From positions 62,001 to 126,000 of the forward strand of contig CAKPFM010000001.1 in NCBI GenBank assembly GCA_934153945.1: a stretch of DNA of 64,000 nt, in the 5' to 3' direction. The notes beneath the pieces were generated by a model. That model was not told the DNA's origin. It saw only the letters and a program-made list of their open reading frames with translations, and made no database searches. Origin of the DNA: an uncultured Bacilli bacterium (GTDB lineage: Bacteria; Bacillota_I; Bacilli_A; RF39; UBA660). Of the stretch, positions 57,117-64,000 are shown piece after piece (positions within the stretch are counted from its first letter, which is position 1; each line of letters starts with the position of its first letter). The translations under genes and the position numbers were made by a program.

Positions 57117-57144
57117 TTGACATTATCATAAAATATAGTATAAT
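57117..57144 (+). promoter_or_regulatory. tRNA-Gly promoter
   Basis: TTGACA 57117-57122, 16 bases, TATAAT 57139-57144. Confidence 0.88.
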
Positions 57145-57163
57145 TAAAAGTGCCTACTGAAGT

Positions 57164-57237
57164 GCAGATGTAGTTTAATGGTAGAACCTCAGCCTTCCAA
57201 GCTGACTGCGTGAGTTCGATTCTCATCATCTGCTCCA
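57164..57237 (+). tRNA. tRNA-Gly (anticodon TCC)
   Basis: Acceptor GCAGATG with CATCTGC, D loop GTTTAATGGTAGAAC, anticodon loop CTTCCAA, T loop GTTCGATTC, encoded CCA. Reads GGA. Terminator ACAGAC/GTCTGT at 57248-57274. Confidence 0.96.
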
Positions 57238-57247
57238 TATGAAATTA

Positions 57248-57274
57248 ACAGACATTATAGTGTCTGTTTTTTTG
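57248..57274 (+). terminator. tRNA-Gly terminator
   Basis: ACAGAC-attatagt-GTCTGT with T run; a near copy is at 58619-58646. Confidence 0.85.
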
Positions 57275-57284
57275 TATTTATTCT

Positions 57285-57355
57285 ACGCAGTCAGCTTGGA
57301 AAATACCAAATAAAAAATATTAAAATATTTGATATTTTTACCATTAAACTACATC
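57285..57355 (-). other. Split antisense tRNA-Gly copy A
   Basis: On the minus strand AGATGTAGTTTAATGGTA (57355-57338) equals tRNA-Gly 57166-57183, then 36 A/T-rich bases, then TTCCAAGCTGACTGCGT (57301-57285) equals 57195-57211, including the anticodon. The middle of the tRNA is replaced. Confidence 0.9.
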
Positions 57356-57735
57356 TTTTTATTAATTACTTTATTGTTCATATATTCAATTATATCGTCA
57401 AAAATGCTATACCATTTTATTTGAACACAAAATCTTTTTTTATCATATTTAGGATTATAATTTAGATTTCTAGTCATAGGTTGACAATATAAATTAGCAA
57501 AATGAACTCCAGTTGAATAAATATTTCTTTTTGAAAATATTATCTTGTCAATTTCATATCTTGTAATAAACAAAAAGTCATCTACAGTACCATAGATGAT
57601 AGCATCTATACATTCATTAGAATTTTTTTCATATAGCGCATATATAAAATCTTTAAACAAGGGTTTAATGATCTAATTTTACAGACATTAAATAACAGGA
57701 AAATTTATAAAACTTGTTATAAAACTGATACATGA
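57349..57735 (-). pseudogene. Deleted, decaying copy of the unknown gene at 58720-59481
   Basis: The end (YGTVDDFLFIT..., FCVQIKWYSIFDDIIEYMNN) is nearly identical to the full gene. About 150 residues are missing: FKDFIYALYEKNSNECIDAI joins the part before KNLNEN directly to the part at KNSNEC, as if recombination used the similar KN-x-NE sequences. Upstream bases to about 57735 match the full gene's start but have no open frame. Ends in ATG-TAG taken from tRNA-like sequence. Confidence 0.85.
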
Positions 57736-57797
57736 GTAAATATGCTTTATTGCTAAAAATGGTTAAATTATGATAAAATATATTTAGGTGGTTACTT

Positions 57798-58436
57798 ATG
57801 AGAAAGATATTTTTGTATTTATATCCTGTTCATGAATATAATCATTCTTTTGAATTTTCAGAAGAATATTTACAACAAATGGAAAGAGAAAATCCATATA
57901 AAGTATTAAATCAATGTATACAAAAAAGGTATAGAGAAAAAGGATATCAAATTGTTTATGCAATGTATCCAGATAAAAATATTTACGGAATTAATCCTTT
58001 ACCTACTGATAAAATAATTTATACTGATGTAACTTTTGAACAAGCTAGTGGTTATAATCAAAATGGTAGTGAAAAGCGAGATAAAGATATTAAATATCCT
58101 AGTGAAAAATATTTAATAGAACAATTAGGAGACTTTGATGAAATAGTAATTGGTGGATTTCACTTTGGAGATTGTGTTAAAAAAGTTGCTGAATATTGTT
58201 ATCAAAGTGGATTTTCTACTCTTGTAGATTTAGATTTAACTGATTTATTTTTTAATATTTATCATAAAAAGGATTACTTTAAAATAGATGAGTATAATCC
58301 ACAAAACTATAAAAATTATGTATTATTAAATAGTCGATTTAAAAATAAGGAAATGGCTGAAAGATTATTTGAAAGAAATTATAATAGCCCTGTTTATGGA
58401 TTTGAAAATGTTGAAGAAAAAAGAAAACTTAAATAA
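57798..58436 (+). CDS. Hypothetical protein, faintly isochorismatase-like
   Basis: 212 residues. FDEIVIGGFHFGDCVKKVAEYCYQSG and STLVDLDLTDLFF weakly recall the cysteine strand of isochorismatase-fold hydrolases, but the catalytic Asp/Lys pattern is not clear. TGATAAAAT box and AGGTGG upstream. Located between the two copies of the tRNA-Gly-linked gene. Confidence 0.6.
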   Translation: MRKIFLYLYPVHEYNHSFEFSEEYLQQMERENPYKVLNQCIQKRYREKGYQIVYAMYPDKNIYGINPLPTDKIIYTDVTFEQASGYNQNGSEKRDKDIKYPSEKYLIEQLGDFDEIVIGGFHFGDCVKKVAEYCYQSGFSTLVDLDLTDLFFNIYHKKDYFKIDEYNPQNYKNYVLLNSRFKNKEMAERLFERNYNSPVYGFENVEEKRKLK

Positions 58437-58607
58437 TAAAAATATATAAGGTATACTAAAATTATATTAGTTGTTTTTAAGAAGAAGTTTTATGGACAAA
58501 ATTGTGGAGAAAATTAGTTAACAAACTAAAATATTGTTGGTTTAATAAAAAATAGATGATAGAAGATATATTTTGATAAAAGGTTTAAAGCTTTCCTATC
58601 AAATGGT

Positions 58608-58646
58608 CCATATAAAATTAACAGACTTTATATAGTCTGTTTTTTG
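58608..58646 (+). repeat. Copy of tRNA-Gly 3' end and terminator
   Basis: TCCATATAAAATTAACAGAC... repeats 57234 onward (TCCATATGAAATTAACAGAC) including the terminator hairpin, but the tRNA body is missing. It marks the edge of the duplication. Confidence 0.8.
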
Positions 58647-58656
58647 TATTTATTCT

Positions 58657-58727
58657 ACGCAGTCAGCTTGGAAAGTATAAAATATCAATACAGAAATATT
58701 AAATATTTTTACCATTAAACTACATCT
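58657..58727 (-). other. Split antisense tRNA-Gly copy B
   Basis: Same arrangement as copy A: the 18-mer at 58727-58710 and the 17-mer at 58673-58657 match tRNA-Gly exactly, with a different A/T-rich spacer. The flanks, not the spacer, are conserved. Confidence 0.9.
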
Positions 58728-59481
58728 TTTTATTAATTACTTTATTGTTCATATATTCAATTATATCGTCAAAAATGCTATACCATTTTATTTGAACACA
58801 AAATCTTTTTTTATCATATTTAGGATTATAATTTAGATTTCTAGTCATAGGTTGACAATATAAATTAGCAAAATGTATTCCTGTTGAATAAATATCTTTT
58901 TTAGAAATTATTATCTCTTCAATTTCTTCTTTAGTAATAAACAAAAAGTCATCTACAGTACCATATATAATAGCGTCTATACATTCATTTGAATTTTTAC
59001 CTTGTAAAATAAATCTATTGATTGCTCTTTTTATGATATATTCATTATTTAAAGCAATATTTATTTTATCAATTTTATCTTGATTATTAATTTTATATTC
59101 ATATCCTGATATTCTATTTGCGCCAGTTCCATTAGTTGTACCATCAGCATAGTGATATTTTAAATATTCAATTATATTTTCTTTTGAAATACCAGAATCT
59201 ATTAAAAAATGAATAAAACTAGATATTCCTTCAACATGAACTGAATTATTTATACCTTTTTTAATACTTATTTTTTTGATACAATCATTTATATTTATAA
59301 TTAAATCATATTTTTTCTTATCATAATCAACTTTACATTTTATTCTAGAATTTTCATTTAAATTTTTTCCATATAGAGCATATATAAAATCTTTAAATAA
59401 AGGGGTTAATGATTTAATTTTACAACCATTTAAATAACAAGAAAATTTATGTTCATTTTCAAAACCTGTTACTTCATTCAT
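58720..59481 (-). CDS. Unknown protein ending inside tRNA-Gly-like sequence
   Basis: 253 residues, not recognised. DYDKKKYDLIININDCIKK, ISIKKGINNSVHVEG could be a PD-(D/E)XK-like nuclease core (Asp...S-x-K), followed by YHYADGTTNGTGANR, GTVDDFLFIT and PKYDKKRFCVQIKWYS. The last codon ATG and the stop TAG belong to the tRNA-derived 18-mer. AGGAGATGAT before ATG. A deleted copy lies 1.4 kb away. A restriction-type or RNA-directed nuclease is only a guess. Confidence 0.6.
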   Translation of the reverse strand: MNEVTGFENEHKFSCYLNGCKIKSLTPLFKDFIYALYGKNLNENSRIKCKVDYDKKKYDLIININDCIKKISIKKGINNSVHVEGISSFIHFLIDSGISKENIIEYLKYHYADGTTNGTGANRISGYEYKINNQDKIDKINIALNNEYIIKRAINRFILQGKNSNECIDAIIYGTVDDFLFITKEEIEEIIISKKDIYSTGIHFANLYCQPMTRNLNYNPKYDKKRFCVQIKWYSIFDDIIEYMNNKVINKKM

Positions 59482-59782
59482 TTAATATCATCTCCTCGAA
59501 ATGTTTAAAAAATATTATAATATTATAAAAAAATAAAATCAATCAAATTCAAAATACAAAAATCGACAACTATATATTGTCGAACTATGTAAAATATAAT
59601 ATTATTGAATTCTATAAAATACTAAATGATATGAATATAAGTACTTCCAATTATTAAAAATCAAAATAAGAATATCATATTAAAAATTATGTTTATAATA
59701 GAGTGGTATGGAACACGTTATAACATAGCAAATAAAAGAATAGAAAAAAATCATTAGTATTTGAATTAATTATTTTATATTT
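59482..59782. other. Gene-free A/T-rich interval with one hairpin
   Basis: No gene seen. CGACAA-ctatata-TTGTCG (59564-59583) is a hairpin with T's on the minus strand, a possible terminator for the acyltransferase-like gene. Confidence 0.5.
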
Positions 59783-60784
59783 TTATTTTGATACATCCAA
59801 AAATCCTAATCCTAAATGTAACTTATCTCCATTTAATAATCTTTTTTTCAACTCACTTTGTAAAGTTGTTTTTTCAGGTAAATCGTTATAATTAACTTCT
59901 CCAAGAACTTTATCAAAAACAAAATTTAAGAAATCATTTACATTTTCTTCATATTCTATAATATTAAATTTATTTTGAAATTTTAGTATATTACTATTTG
60001 TTGATAATATTTCTTTAACCTCAGGACTTAGTAACCAAGTTTTTGTATAATATGCTAGTTTTTCATTTTTTAATTCTGGATAATATTTTTTTATATATTT
60101 ATCAGCTAAACTAAATGATTCATTAACATCTTTTTCATTTAAATGAGTATCTCTAGGTATATGAATATAAATATATTGGTGTTTTTCTTCAAAGTATTTA
60201 TCTAGTTTATTAAAATTTTTAACTCCAACTTCATATTGCAACCTTCCAATTTGGATTAAATATCCCTTCATAAAGTAAGATCCCCAAATCATTTGACTGA
60301 ATCTTATTCCATTAATACCATATTTAATATTATCGTTCGTACAAGTTAGTTTAATATTATACTTTTGTAATTTTATTTGTTCTAAATCAAAATTTCTAGT
60401 TTTCATATTTTCAATATGAAATTTATGACCACATAATAAAGCTACAACTGGAATCATATAACTACCATTATTTTTAAATACATTATTTGTCGATTTCCAA
60501 GACCATATATTATAATAATTTTTCATATCTGCTACAAATAAAATATAATACATTATAAAACAAATTACATTTAACTTATTATCTTGTTTTAATATTCTTA
60601 ACTCTTTATAGAATCTTTCTTTAAAATCATTATTAAATTCATAATAAGATAATATTAAATTGAAATCATAATTATCTAACCATCTACAATTATATTGTTT
60701 TTTAATATATTCATAACAATTAATCCATGAATAGGGAATATCTTCTAATGATATATATTTTGCTAATTCATCTATAGAATACAT
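59783..60784 (-). CDS. Acyltransferase-domain protein (DUF5596-like, GNAT-type)
   Basis: 333 residues. IQIGRLQYEVG, YIYIHIPRDTHLNEKDVNESFSLA and AYYTKTWLLSPEVKEIL, SNILKFQNKFNII match the acyltransferase family with a GNAT-like C-terminal part found in gut Firmicutes. Substrate unknown. GGAGG at 60790-60794 selects ATG 60784 over TTG 60796. Confidence 0.72.
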   Translation of the reverse strand: MYSIDELAKYISLEDIPYSWINCYEYIKKQYNCRWLDNYDFNLILSYYEFNNDFKERFYKELRILKQDNKLNVICFIMYYILFVADMKNYYNIWSWKSTNNVFKNNGSYMIPVVALLCGHKFHIENMKTRNFDLEQIKLQKYNIKLTCTNDNIKYGINGIRFSQMIWGSYFMKGYLIQIGRLQYEVGVKNFNKLDKYFEEKHQYIYIHIPRDTHLNEKDVNESFSLADKYIKKYYPELKNEKLAYYTKTWLLSPEVKEILSTNSNILKFQNKFNIIEYEENVNDFLNFVFDKVLGEVNYNDLPEKTTLQSELKKRLLNGDKLHLGLGFLDVSK

Positions 60785-61011
60785 AACTACCTCCAATTAT
60801 TTCATATAATAAAATTATACAATATTTCGGAAAGTTTTTCTATACGATTATTGATTTTCCTTAGAGTTTATCTTATAATCTATTTAACTAATGAGGGATA
60901 TTTTTTTGATAAATTGTTTAAAAACTTTTTATAGAATATTTAAATTTTGTATTAAAATATAAAAAAGATAGTCTATTTATGATATAATATCTATTATGAG
61001 GAGAATTAAAT

Positions 61012-61632
61012 ATGGAAAGTGCTAAATTAAGTAAAAACGAATTAATCGATTTGATTTTTTATAGTTTAAATGAAAATAATGTTGATATAAAAGATATTAA
61101 TCGTTTAGAAATTGAATCTATCTTTGCAAACTATATTAGGCTTTGTAATGAATTTCAAACTTCTTGTGTTCGAGGAGAATTAGATACATTTAAAAGAGCA
61201 GCATGTTTGTTAGTTGCTATTAATAGGGGAAGACTATCTAAGAATAAAAGACTTAATGCTTCTATTGCATTAGACACAGCTTATAAAATGTGTGAAAAAC
61301 CTTATTGGAATATTGGTGAAAATTTTGATATTCCAAAAAAATTGGAAGAAGTTGAATTTAAAAAAGCCTTTGAAAATGATATGTATGTGTATAATAAATC
61401 TAAAGAGATGTTAATTGATTCATTAGTTTATGAAAACGGTTCACCAATAAATTATAATCTTAATTTAGAATTATTATATCAAGTGGCATTAGAATTAAAA
61501 CATAATCCAGTTCAATCAATGAGTAGTGAAAGCCAAGAAAAAAGCATAGAAGAAGAATTATTTGATTCAGAAGTAAGAAAAGACATAGGTCGAAAAAGAA
61601 AATTTTTAAATTTCTTTAAGAAACCATTTTAA
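61012..61632 (+). CDS. Hypothetical protein
   Basis: 206 residues, helical, soluble, ending in a very basic KKRKFLNFFKKPF-like tail (GRKRKFLNFFKKPF). No family recognised. TGATATAAT box at about 60979, GAGGAGAA before ATG, and a terminator after. Confidence 0.7.
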   Translation: MESAKLSKNELIDLIFYSLNENNVDIKDINRLEIESIFANYIRLCNEFQTSCVRGELDTFKRAACLLVAINRGRLSKNKRLNASIALDTAYKMCEKPYWNIGENFDIPKKLEEVEFKKAFENDMYVYNKSKEMLIDSLVYENGSPINYNLNLELLYQVALELKHNPVQSMSSESQEKSIEEELFDSEVRKDIGRKRKFLNFFKKPF

Positions 61633-61646
61633 TTTTTATATTATAA

Positions 61647-61680
61647 AACTACTGAAAGTTAATAAATCAGTAGTTTTTTA
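61647..61680 (+). terminator. Terminator of hypothetical gene
   Basis: ACTACTGA and TCAGTAGT hairpin with T run. Confidence 0.85.
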
Positions 61681-61780
61681 TTCAAAAATTATTATGTTAA
61701 TTTAAAAATACTATTTTAAAATTTTAATGATAAGGTTATATCTAATTTATCAATATAAAGCTTTTTTTGTTTTATATTTG

Positions 61781-61800
61781 TACCAATAGCGATATTGGTA
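61781..61800. other. Perfect 8-bp hairpin next to the LysR gene end
   Basis: TACCAATA-gcga-TATTGGTA, just after the LysR stop on the minus strand; no T run follows. Confidence 0.5.
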
Positions 61801-61801
61801 T

Positions 61802-62689
61802 TTACTTTGTTATTATTTCAATAAGTTTTTTTGTACTAAAATTAGGTACGTGATTCTTTGGTAATGCGATTCCTATATATCGACTAGGAATTTTTTCTTT
61901 TATAGTTAATTCAAATAATTCTTTGTTTTTTATTGCATCTTTAATATACTCTTTAGTTACATACCCAATACCAAGACCAATTTTGGAAAATTCAACAACT
62001 AATGAATAACTTGCTACTTCAATATTAGGTTTAAGAATAACACCATTTTTTCTTGCTATATTATCTAAAAATTCCCTAGTATTTGAACCTTTTCTTTGCA
62101 AAATTAAAGGATAATTATTTAAATCTTTTAAAAATATTTCTTTACCAATCAAATCTTGATATTTATTATTTACTACAAAACAATCATTTATCTTTCTACA
62201 TTTAATAATATCAATATCATTATCATAATTTTTATCATTTAAATTTAATACCATAATATCTATTAATCCATTTTTTAATTTTGACATTAAATCTGAAGGT
62301 AAACTAGTTATTATTTGTATATCTATTTTAGAATATAAAGAATGAAATTCTTCTAAATATGGAAGTAAAAATTCTTTTGTTAATGTCGTACTAATACCAA
62401 TTTTTATACATCCCGTTTCTAGATTAATAAGGTCTGTAAACTTATTTTCAGCATTATTAATGTATTCAATTGCTTGCTTTATATAATTATAAAATTCTTT
62501 TCCTTCTTCAGTAAGAATAACACCTCGTTTAGTTCTAACAAATAATTGACCTCCTAGTTGTTCTTCTAGATTTTTAATTGATTTACTAATTGCAGGTTGA
62601 GAGATATTTAACTCTTCACTTGCTTTAGTAATATTACAGTGATTGGCAACTACATAAAAAATTCTATATAATTCAAAATCAATATTCAT
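61802..62689 (-). CDS. LysR-family transcriptional regulator
   Basis: 295 residues: N-terminal helix-turn-helix (FYVVANHCNITKASEELNISQPAISKSIKNLEEQLG, FVRTKRGVILTEEG) and the two-lobed effector domain (GCIKIGIS...LLPYLEEFH). Divergent from coaE, so either autoregulation or control of that operon is possible. AGGAGGT before ATG. Confidence 0.93.
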   Translation of the reverse strand: MNIDFELYRIFYVVANHCNITKASEELNISQPAISKSIKNLEEQLGGQLFVRTKRGVILTEEGKEFYNYIKQAIEYINNAENKFTDLINLETGCIKIGISTTLTKEFLLPYLEEFHSLYSKIDIQIITSLPSDLMSKLKNGLIDIMVLNLNDKNYDNDIDIIKCRKINDCFVVNNKYQDLIGKEIFLKDLNNYPLILQRKGSNTREFLDNIARKNGVILKPNIEVASYSLVVEFSKIGLGIGYVTKEYIKDAIKNKELFELTIKEKIPSRYIGIALPKNHVPNFSTKKLIEIITK

Positions 62690-62778
62690 AATAACCTCCT
62701 GTTATGGTAAACATAATAAATATGTATTTTAATTATATCAAAAATTGTAATATAATACAAGCAGATGGGAGGAAAAGT

Positions 62779-63336
62779 ATGATTATAGGGATTTGTGGTA
62801 AGTCAGGTAGTGGTAAAAGTACATTGGCAAATCAAATAATAGAATTAAAGAATAATAAAGCTATTCATTTGGATATTGATAAAGTTGGTCATAGTGTATT
62901 ACTACTACCAGAAGTTAAAAAAGAATTAATAAATTCATTTGGAGAGTCTATTGTTGAAGAAAATATTATTGATAGAAAAAAACTTGGTAAAATAGTTTTT
63001 GATTCGAGAAGCGAGATGAATAAACTATCTGATATTACATGGAAATATATGCAAATAGAAATTGATAAGTTTTTAAAACTTAATAAAGATAAAATTATTA
63101 TTTTAGATTGGATATTATTATCAATTTCAAAATATTTTGATATGTGTGATATAAAAATATTGTTAGACATTCCATATGAAGTGAGAAAACAAAGAGCAAT
63201 GAAAAGAGATGGCATAACAGAAAAAGAATTTGATTTAAGAGAAAAGGCAAGTATTAATTTTGATGAAAAAGCTTTTGATTATATATTAAAAGAAAATGAT
63301 AAAGAAGTAGTTAAAAGGATGGTGAAATTATTATGA
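62779..63336 (+). CDS. coaE: Dephospho-CoA kinase
   Basis: 185 residues: P-loop IGICGKSGSGKSTLA, HLDIDKVGHSV, and lid region RAMKRDGITEKEFDLREKA. Adds the 3'-phosphate in the last step of CoA synthesis. Adjacency to coaD strengthens the call. GGGAGG supports ATG 62779. Overlaps coaD by 4 bases. Confidence 0.85.
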   Translation: MIIGICGKSGSGKSTLANQIIELKNNKAIHLDIDKVGHSVLLLPEVKKELINSFGESIVEENIIDRKKLGKIVFDSRSEMNKLSDITWKYMQIEIDKFLKLNKDKIIILDWILLSISKYFDMCDIKILLDIPYEVRKQRAMKRDGITEKEFDLREKASINFDEKAFDYILKENDKEVVKRMVKLL

Positions 63337-63827
63337 CAAAAGTTTTATACCCAGGAAGTTTTGATCCAATCACAAAAGGACATATGAATATTGTTGAACA
63401 AGCAAGCAATCTATTTGATGAAGTGATAATAGCAGTTATGCAAAATCCTTCAAAAAAATCTGGATTATTTACTTTAGAAGAAAGAATGGAAATAATTAAA
63501 GAATTATATAAAAAAATAAATAATGTAAAAGTTATTTCTGCTAGTGGAGCCACTGTTGATGTTGCTTTACTTAATGATTGTAAAGCAATTGTTAGAGGTC
63601 TTAGAAGTTTAAGTGATTATGATTATGAAGTTCAATTACAACAAATTAATAAAGAAATATCAAACAATAAAATAAATACAATTTGTTTGTTTGCAGATAA
63701 AGAATATCAATTTGTGTCATCAAGTATGGTTAAAGAAGTTCTTAATCTTGATAAAGATATTTCAAGATATGTAGATCCGATTGTTAAAGAAAAAATATTA
63801 GCAAAGAAAAGAAGTTTAGTAGGATGA
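63333..63827 (+). CDS. coaD: Phosphopantetheine adenylyltransferase
   Basis: 164 residues: YPGSFDPITKGHMNI (T-x-G-H nucleotidyltransferase motif), AIVRGLRSLSDYDYE and SSSMVKEVL. Penultimate step of CoA synthesis; product is used by the adjacent coaE. Confidence 0.97.
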   Translation: MTKVLYPGSFDPITKGHMNIVEQASNLFDEVIIAVMQNPSKKSGLFTLEERMEIIKELYKKINNVKVISASGATVDVALLNDCKAIVRGLRSLSDYDYEVQLQQINKEISNNKINTICLFADKEYQFVSSSMVKEVLNLDKDISRYVDPIVKEKILAKKRSLVG

Positions 63828-64000
63828 GTAAAGTAATAATTACACCACTTGGCACAGTATCACCTTATACAAAAGAAAACATGAATTGCCCTGGATTTTT
63901 AGTTGAATATAATAATAAAAAAATATTACTAGATTGTGGTAATGGTATAACAAGATTATTACATTTTCCAGAAAATTTAAAAGATTTAAGTATAATTATT
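63824..64000 (+). CDS. Metallo-beta-lactamase-fold hydrolase, 3' cut by window edge
   Basis: First 59 residues: VIITPLGTVSPYTKENMNCPGFLVEYNNKKILLDCGNGITR. The GxxxLLDCGxG strand pair is that of RNase Z-like metallohydrolases. The zinc motif lies beyond the window. Starts at ATGA overlapping coaD. Confidence 0.75.
   Translation, partial: MSKVIITPLGTVSPYTKENMNCPGFLVEYNNKKILLDCGNGITRLLHFPENLKDLSIII

Noticed and set aside
58550..58612. Degenerate tRNA before the second terminator copy
   Set aside because: Only the last bases (TCCATAT) match tRNA-Gly; no cloverleaf can be formed.
61781..61800. LysR gene terminator
   Set aside because: Perfect hairpin but no T run on the minus strand.
1..64000. 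Mollicute code with TGA as Trp
   Set aside because: Trp positions of conserved proteins are TGG, and clear genes end in TGA (e.g. 41007-41009, 63825-63827).
1..64000. CRISPR array or cas genes
   Set aside because: No regularly spaced repeats; the only repeats are the pairs listed. TnpB is not a Cas protein here.

Overview
The window is strongly A+T-rich and gene-dense, uses TGG for Trp and TGA as a stop (ordinary bacterial code 11), and carries a Gram-positive type chromosome core: secE-nusG-rplK-rplA-rplJ-rplL-methyltransferase-rpoB-rpoC with an L10 leader, two class B penicillin-binding proteins, a LiaF-like membrane protein, YlmC/YmxH, a lipoprotein signal peptidase, and the trhP1-trhP2-greA order known from Bacillus. 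Together with an archaeal-type ProRS, a free-standing Spo0A C-terminal domain and a mollicute-like Asn at the rifamycin site of RpoB, this suggests an uncultured, low-G+C, probably gut-associated member of the Bacilli close to the walled relatives of the mollicutes (RF39-like). The placement is inference.

Layout. 1-4.1 kb: frameshifted acetyltransferase, HD protein, LiaF/DUF4097 pair, and a TnpB-only insertion element with one nonsense codon and an apparently preserved omega-RNA end. 4.1-9.5 kb: secreted HExxH protein coupled to an ABC-F protein, YlmC, Spo0A_C protein, convergent rarA. 9.5-21.2 kb: transcription/translation core. 21.2-29.1 kb: two PBPs, a lone prepilin, proS, a broken second prepilin. 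29.1-39.9 kb: ssb (minus), lspA-rluD, tspO, rhomboid, DUF3048 lipoprotein, Rpn nuclease, trhP1-trhP2-greA, tig, HD protein. 40-41.9 kb: tRNA-Arg followed by accessory genes, one frameshifted, then a 30-residue hydrophobic peptide gene. 42-47.3 kb: a shortened VTC protein with DUF4956 and a repeat-rich surface protein, then a YmfF/YmfH-like M16 pair. 47.3-50.1 kb: WYL regulator, SIS protein, ITPase, and a candidate type I toxin-antitoxin locus. 50.1-57 kb: minus-strand methyltransferase-like gene, TtcA-like gene behind a Fur-type palindrome, MarR with a heterodimeric ABC exporter, DUF308 protein. 57-61.7 kb: tRNA-Gly and a duplicated accessory gene whose 3' ends carry split antisense copies of that tRNA. 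61.8-64 kb: LysR regulator divergent from coaE-coaD and a partial metallo-beta-lactamase-fold gene.

Most promising for novelty: (i) 49.5-50.07 kb, two tandem structured RNAs with near-identical promoters, one of them facing a 27-residue hydrophobic peptide gene whose mRNA 3' end would be complementary to it, plus a second peptide gene at 41.8 kb; (ii) 57.2-59.5 kb, an unknown gene in full and deleted copies, each ending inside a tRNA-Gly-derived sequence; (iii) a WYL-SIS-ITPase cassette with a palindrome straddling a possible -10 box; (iv) an ABC-F protein with one intact and one consistently degenerate ATP site. Several genes are broken by single-base homopolymer changes, so assembly error must be excluded for those.
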